Below are positions 60,302 through 64,000 of a DNA stretch of 64,000 bases, piece after piece. The stretch is from positions 124,001 to 188,000 of the forward strand of contig JAMPIV010004265.1 of assembly GCA_024509875.1 (NCBI GenBank). Reading direction: 5' to 3'. The notes under the pieces are model-generated. The model had not been told where the DNA came from. It worked only from the letters and a program-made list of their open reading frames with translations, and made no database searches. Each line of letters starts with the position of its first letter. The stretch's first letter is position 1. This DNA is from Oreohelix idahoensis. Lineage: Eukaryota; Mollusca; Gastropoda; Stylommatophora; Oreohelicidae. Position numbers and translations under genes: made by a program.

Positions 60302-62197
60302 TTAGACATGAAACCATTTTTCATGTTTCATTTTTTTGACAATGGAGGTGACCTGATTGGTGATTTTAGGATGAGTGGTATCTTCAGTTTGCTCTTCTTC
60401 CTCTGTAGACCAGTTTCTACTCAGGAAATCAGCCCCGACATTCTGTCTTCCCGGAATATATTCCACTTTGAAAGAATAAACGCTTAAAAGAAGCGCCCAA
60501 CGCATGATCCTTGCGTTAAATTCTTTATTGGCACCCAGAAATGCTAAAGGAGCGTGGTCTGTTTGCACCGTGAAAGATGTACCATAGAGAAACTCATGAT
60601 GGCGTCTGATACCGTCAATCAGAGCGAGACATTCTCTTTCGACTACGCTGTAGTTCCGTTCAGCTTTATTTAATTTCCGACTGCCATAAGCAACTGGAAA
60701 TAGCATGTTTGGGTCACTGTCATCGGCTTGAAGCAGTGTTGACCCGATGCCCTGACCTGACGCGTCGACCCGTAATACAAAAGGTTTGTTGAGGTCAGGC
60801 AACCTCAAAATGGGGTATGCAGACAACTGTCCTTTCAAAGTGCTGTACGCGTGTTCGCACTTTTGATCCCATATGACCTTATCAGGACAACCTTTCTTTG
60901 TGAGGTCAGTCAGAGGTGCTGTCAGTCCGTTGAAGTTCTGGATGTACTTCTGATAGTATGCACATAATGATAGGAAGGAACGTACGTCTTTCTTCGTTCG
61001 GGGTCTTTTGGCTGCAGCTATTTTCTCCACGTTCTTCTTAATAGGCCAACTGCATCCGTGAGAAATAGTATGACCCAGGAAGTCTAACTGTTCAAACCCG
61101 ATGAGACATTTGCTAGGTCTGGCTGTGAGACCCGTTTCCTGTAGTCTCATGAGGAGCATAGCAACCGTAGCAATATGTTCTTCATAGGTTTCCGATGCAA
61201 TTAATATGTCATCCATAAAATTATGGATATGGGGACTTTGCAAAGGTTCTAGAAGTTTCCTCATCATCCTGGTGAACACTCCTGGTGCGTTATGCAATCC
61301 GAACGGCATCACATTAAATGTGTAATGTCCTTCACTAGTGCTGAAAGCTAACAAAGGTTTAATTTCCTCCTTGACTGGTATCTGATAATAACCTTTACTG
61401 AGGTCAATCTTGGAGAAAATCTTTGCTTTGCTGAGCTTGGTGAACAACTCAGAAACAGTTTGGAGAGGTTCGGGCTGGAATTCCGTTACAGCGTTTAGCA
61501 GCCGGTAATCTATACACAGCCGAACTTCCTTATTGGGCTTCTGCAACAGCACTACGCTCGAACTGTAAGGAGATGTAGACTCACTGATAATTCCTGCCTG
61601 ACGCAGCTTGTCTATTTCTCCGCGAAGTGCATCCGCTTTAGCGTACGGGATGGGGTAAACTCTGGTTCGAACAGGGGTCTCGTTTGTTAATTTCATATCA
61701 AATTCAATGAGATTTGTTCGACCAGGTACATCCGTTAAGACTGCACTGTACTGTTTTAGTAGAGCCCTGGTTTCTGTTTGTTGTTCTGGTGAGAGATTGT
61801 CGCCGAACTTGACATCTTTAAAGGATTCTGTGGGTTGCAATGGATACTCCATGCAACCATCATCATCTTCCTCGTCTTCCGTTGCTATGGCGACAGCCAG
61901 GAGATGCTCGGAGGATGGCACCGGTCTTTCCAAATATTTCTTTAGCAGATTTATGTGGAAGACCTTCTCCTTTCCTTTGATGGAGATCTTGTAATTGGTA
62001 CGTGAGATCTTTTTAAGGACGGTAAACGGTCCTTGCCATCCGATGCGAAGTTTATTGCTTCCGGTTGGAAGTAGCAATAAGACTTTCTCCCCTGGTTGTA
62101 GATCTCTCTCTTTTGCAGCTTTGTTGTATCTTTTAGTAATTTTAGCGCGGGCTTTCTTAAGGTTGGTAGTAGCTAGATCCCATCCTAGCTTTAGCCT
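60302..62197 (-). pseudogene. pol: pol, integrase C-terminus, RT and RNase H
   Basis: Continues in the same frame directly after the stop at 62200-62198. It has a linker with DLATTNLKKARAKITKRYNK, the integrase GPF/Y module (GWQGPFTVLKKI), then the reverse transcriptase (LRQAGIISESTSPYSSSVVL, CIDYRLLNAVT, IDLSKGYYQIPV, MPFGLHNAPGVF, catalytic NFMDDILIA). RNase H follows (VLRVDASGQGIGSTLLQ, ERECLALIDGI, QTDHAPLAFL) and GADFLSRNW. There is no ATG near the beginning and no independent expression signal, so this is the second half of one pol. The domains themselves look intact. Confidence 0.9.
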
Positions 62198-64000
62198 TTA
62201 CTTAAGCTCAGATACATACTTGCTTGCAGAGACGACTGTCTCGTCAGCCTTCTGGTCTGTCAGGGACCGAAGTAAGGCTTCTAGTGGCCCCTTAATAGGT
62301 CTGCCAAATAAAAGTGTAGCTGGCGCAAAACCCGTAGACGCTTGGGGTACCTCTCGGTAGGCGAATAAGGCAGCCGATATATATTGGTCCCAGTCTTCCG
62401 GTTTCTCCTGACCCAGCTTACGTAACATCATGGTGAGGGTACCGTTAAAACGTTCCACGAGCCCATTTCCGGCCGGATGGTAGGGACTTGTGTGGATATG
62501 TTTGGCCTTCAAGATCTTAAAGATCTCCTCCATTAACAGGCTACGGAATTGGGATCCATTGTCCGTCAAAACTTGTTGAGGGAATCCCAACCGTGTAAAG
62601 ATTTGCACGAGGGCTTCTGCGACATGCTTGGAATCTGTGCATGTTAGCGGTATAGCTTCGGCCCACATTGTGCAAGTGTCGACTAAAGTCAGGATGAACC
62701 TGTGCTTTCTTTTGGTCCTTTCCAGGGGTCCAATGATGTCGACAGCAACCAGTTCAAATGGAGTACCCACTATTGGCATTTGCCCCATAGGTACTGGGGG
62801 TGTCAAGTGCTTTGGTGCTACACGTTGGCACTGGGCGCAGGATTTCACGTACCTGATAATGTCAGAATTATTTCCTGGCCACCAATAGTGGTTTTTTATT
62901 CGCTGAATAGTGGCGTTTTGTCCCATATGTCCGCTAAAGGGAAGAAAGTGCCCCATTTCTAAGATCTGGCTTCTGTACTGCGTCGGTACTAGGAGCTGGT
63001 TATTCCCCGTGTCCGGGTTGCCCGTTCTACGATACAATACGCCATCCTTAGAAAAGATGTCTCCATTGTGTCTGGGGTCCTTAGCCATGGACAGTTTTTT
63101 AAAGCAGAGCTCCAGAGTAGGGTCCTTTTGTTGCGCCTCCTTCAGTTCGTTCGGCAACAAATTTGGCGCAGGCTCCCTCTCCTTCTTGGCATGCCCTCTT
63201 GTGGTTACCGCTGCCACAATCGGCTCCTTTGGTCTCCCAATAAACACATGTCTACATCCCAGGATAACTGGGTAGATATGATCATCCATAATGGCCGCTT
63301 TAATAACACCTCTGACAAAATCAGAGTGTATTTCTACCAGTGCGATAGGAAGCGTCCTGGGTGCATCACTCGTGAAAACTCCACTAAGTTTGACGGTTTC
63401 CTCTGTCTCCTGACCTGGTTTGACTAGGTGTCTAGCAACGATACAACTAAAGCTTAGTCCAGTGTCAAAGAGACAAGTAGTTGAGGTACCATTCAAAATT
63501 ACAGTTCCTCGAGTTGAGGGTCGGTCCCCCTCAGGTTGAGAATCACTGACATTGACTCTACCTTTCGAGGCTGTATGCAAACATCCGACGCGGTTTGGAC
63601 CGGTTTGTTTGCCCTGATCAGACGTTCCTGGTGTAGGGGTCTTCCCTTTTCCTTGACCTTGGTGGCCGCGCTGCCACGTAGGCTTGGTGGGTTGATCAGA
63701 ATTGTTGTTAGGGGGGTATCGGGTTTTGTAGAATTTCGATTTTTCCTGGGGAGGTCTCTGGGTATTATATTCTCGTTGGTTAAAATTCTGAGAGGAATTA
63801 GAGGAATAGGATGACTGCTCTAGATTTTGTTTACGAGATGGCTCATCTGTGGGTTTACGTTTTGTGCTGGGAAGTTCGGCCATTGCATTGCTATAGCGTT
63901 CGGCCTTATTGAGGATGTCCTCAAGCCTGACTGCGCCCTGTTCAGCCAAAAATCTACGGGTTTCGTTTGACAAAGTTGACTTTATCTGTTCCACAAGAAC
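62198..64000 (-). pseudogene. gag end, protease and integrase, ends at in-frame stop
   Basis: The frame is open to the window edge, so the true start is outside. Numbering from the codon at 63994: a Gln/Ser/Pro-rich gag-like segment (about 40-140) without a clear CCHC knuckle; aspartic protease FDTG (D177); integrase HHCC zinc finger (H349, H356, C386, C389); and catalytic D419, D478 and E514, a perfect D-35-E spacing. It ends KYVSELK followed by TAA. The same frame continues coding immediately after it, so the stop is a nonsense change or, less likely, a readthrough site. Confidence 0.9.

Larger units (their letters stand above)
57928..64000 (-). mobile_element. Gmr1-type LTR retrotransposon, truncated by window
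   Basis: From 5' to 3' on the minus strand: gag C-terminus, protease, integrase, reverse transcriptase, RNase H, polypurine tract, 3' LTR. No env lies between pol and the LTR (14 bp apart). The 5' LTR and most of gag lie beyond position 64000. Sequence relationships are Ty3/gypsy-like, but integrase precedes reverse transcriptase, the arrangement described for Gmr1 elements. Confidence 0.9.

Noticed and set aside
60302..62197. Separate second ORF with its own start
   Set aside because: No ATG opens it, and the frame is continuous with the upstream one across a single stop, so it is the rest of the same pol.
57928..64000. Endogenous retrovirus
   Set aside because: No env frame exists between pol and the 3' LTR, and the domain order fits a Gmr1-type retrotransposon.

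Overview
The window is nuclear DNA of an invertebrate animal. It has spliced genes with large introns, non-LTR retrotransposons of several lineages, tRNA-headed SINEs, hAT and LTR elements, and very heavy micro- and minisatellite content. A lophotrochozoan, most likely a mollusc, fits the mix of RTE-type LINEs, a Gmr1-type LTR element and tRNA-SINEs. That placement is an inference from general familiarity, not a database match. No bacterial or viral gene set is present.

One host gene can be assembled with confidence: a Ptf1a (p48/Fer1-type) bHLH transcription factor on the minus strand, 41810 to 18407. It has three coding exons, at 41810-41414, 37707-37522 and 18612-18407. Both introns are phase 1 with GT..AG ends (about 3.7 kb and 18.9 kb). 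The reading frame gives a 262-residue protein with a His/Gln-rich N-terminus, a complete bHLH and the two C-terminal tryptophan motifs by which Ptf1a binds RBPJ. Upstream lie a TATA box (42383-42390), a CCAAT box (42469-42473) and a bipartite E-box/TC-box pair (42534-42552) laid out like a PTF1 site. The whole interval 18.6-41.4 kb is therefore intron, although it is packed with repeats.

Layout. 0.5-4.4 kb: 66/64-bp satellite with higher-order structure. 4.7-7.4 kb: truncated RTE LINE, 34-bp minisatellite, second satellite block, LINE fragment. 8.9-12.35 kb: two blocks of one 30-bp minisatellite flanking copy 1 of a 1.3-kb dispersed repeat ('Rep-X'). 12.4-18.4 kb: LINE and SINE fragments, 43-bp and 42-bp minisatellites, a MITE. 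18.4-42.6 kb: Ptf1a and its promoter, with introns holding a 440-bp (TA)n, a 230-bp near-perfect palindrome, a 0.9-kb (GAA)n tract, nested LINEs, SINEs and a hAT-type MITE. 42.6-48.7 kb: simple repeats, two tRNA-SINEs with perfect target duplications, several LINE 3' ends.

48.7-64.0 kb is a transposon nest that can be dated by insertion order. Rep-X copy 2 (minus orientation) was hit by a hAT transposon (49221-56947). The hAT transposase was hit by a Gmr1-like LTR that is now solo (50282-55468). That LTR was hit by an intact 1011-aa endonuclease/reverse-transcriptase LINE (50400-53568). Each step shows its own target-site duplication of 8, 5 and 12 bp. The far edge of Rep-X copy 2 is cut by a second LTR element (57928 to beyond 64000), whose pol has integrase upstream of reverse transcriptase, the domain order of Gmr1-type Ty3/gypsy elements. 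Its pol carries one in-frame stop.
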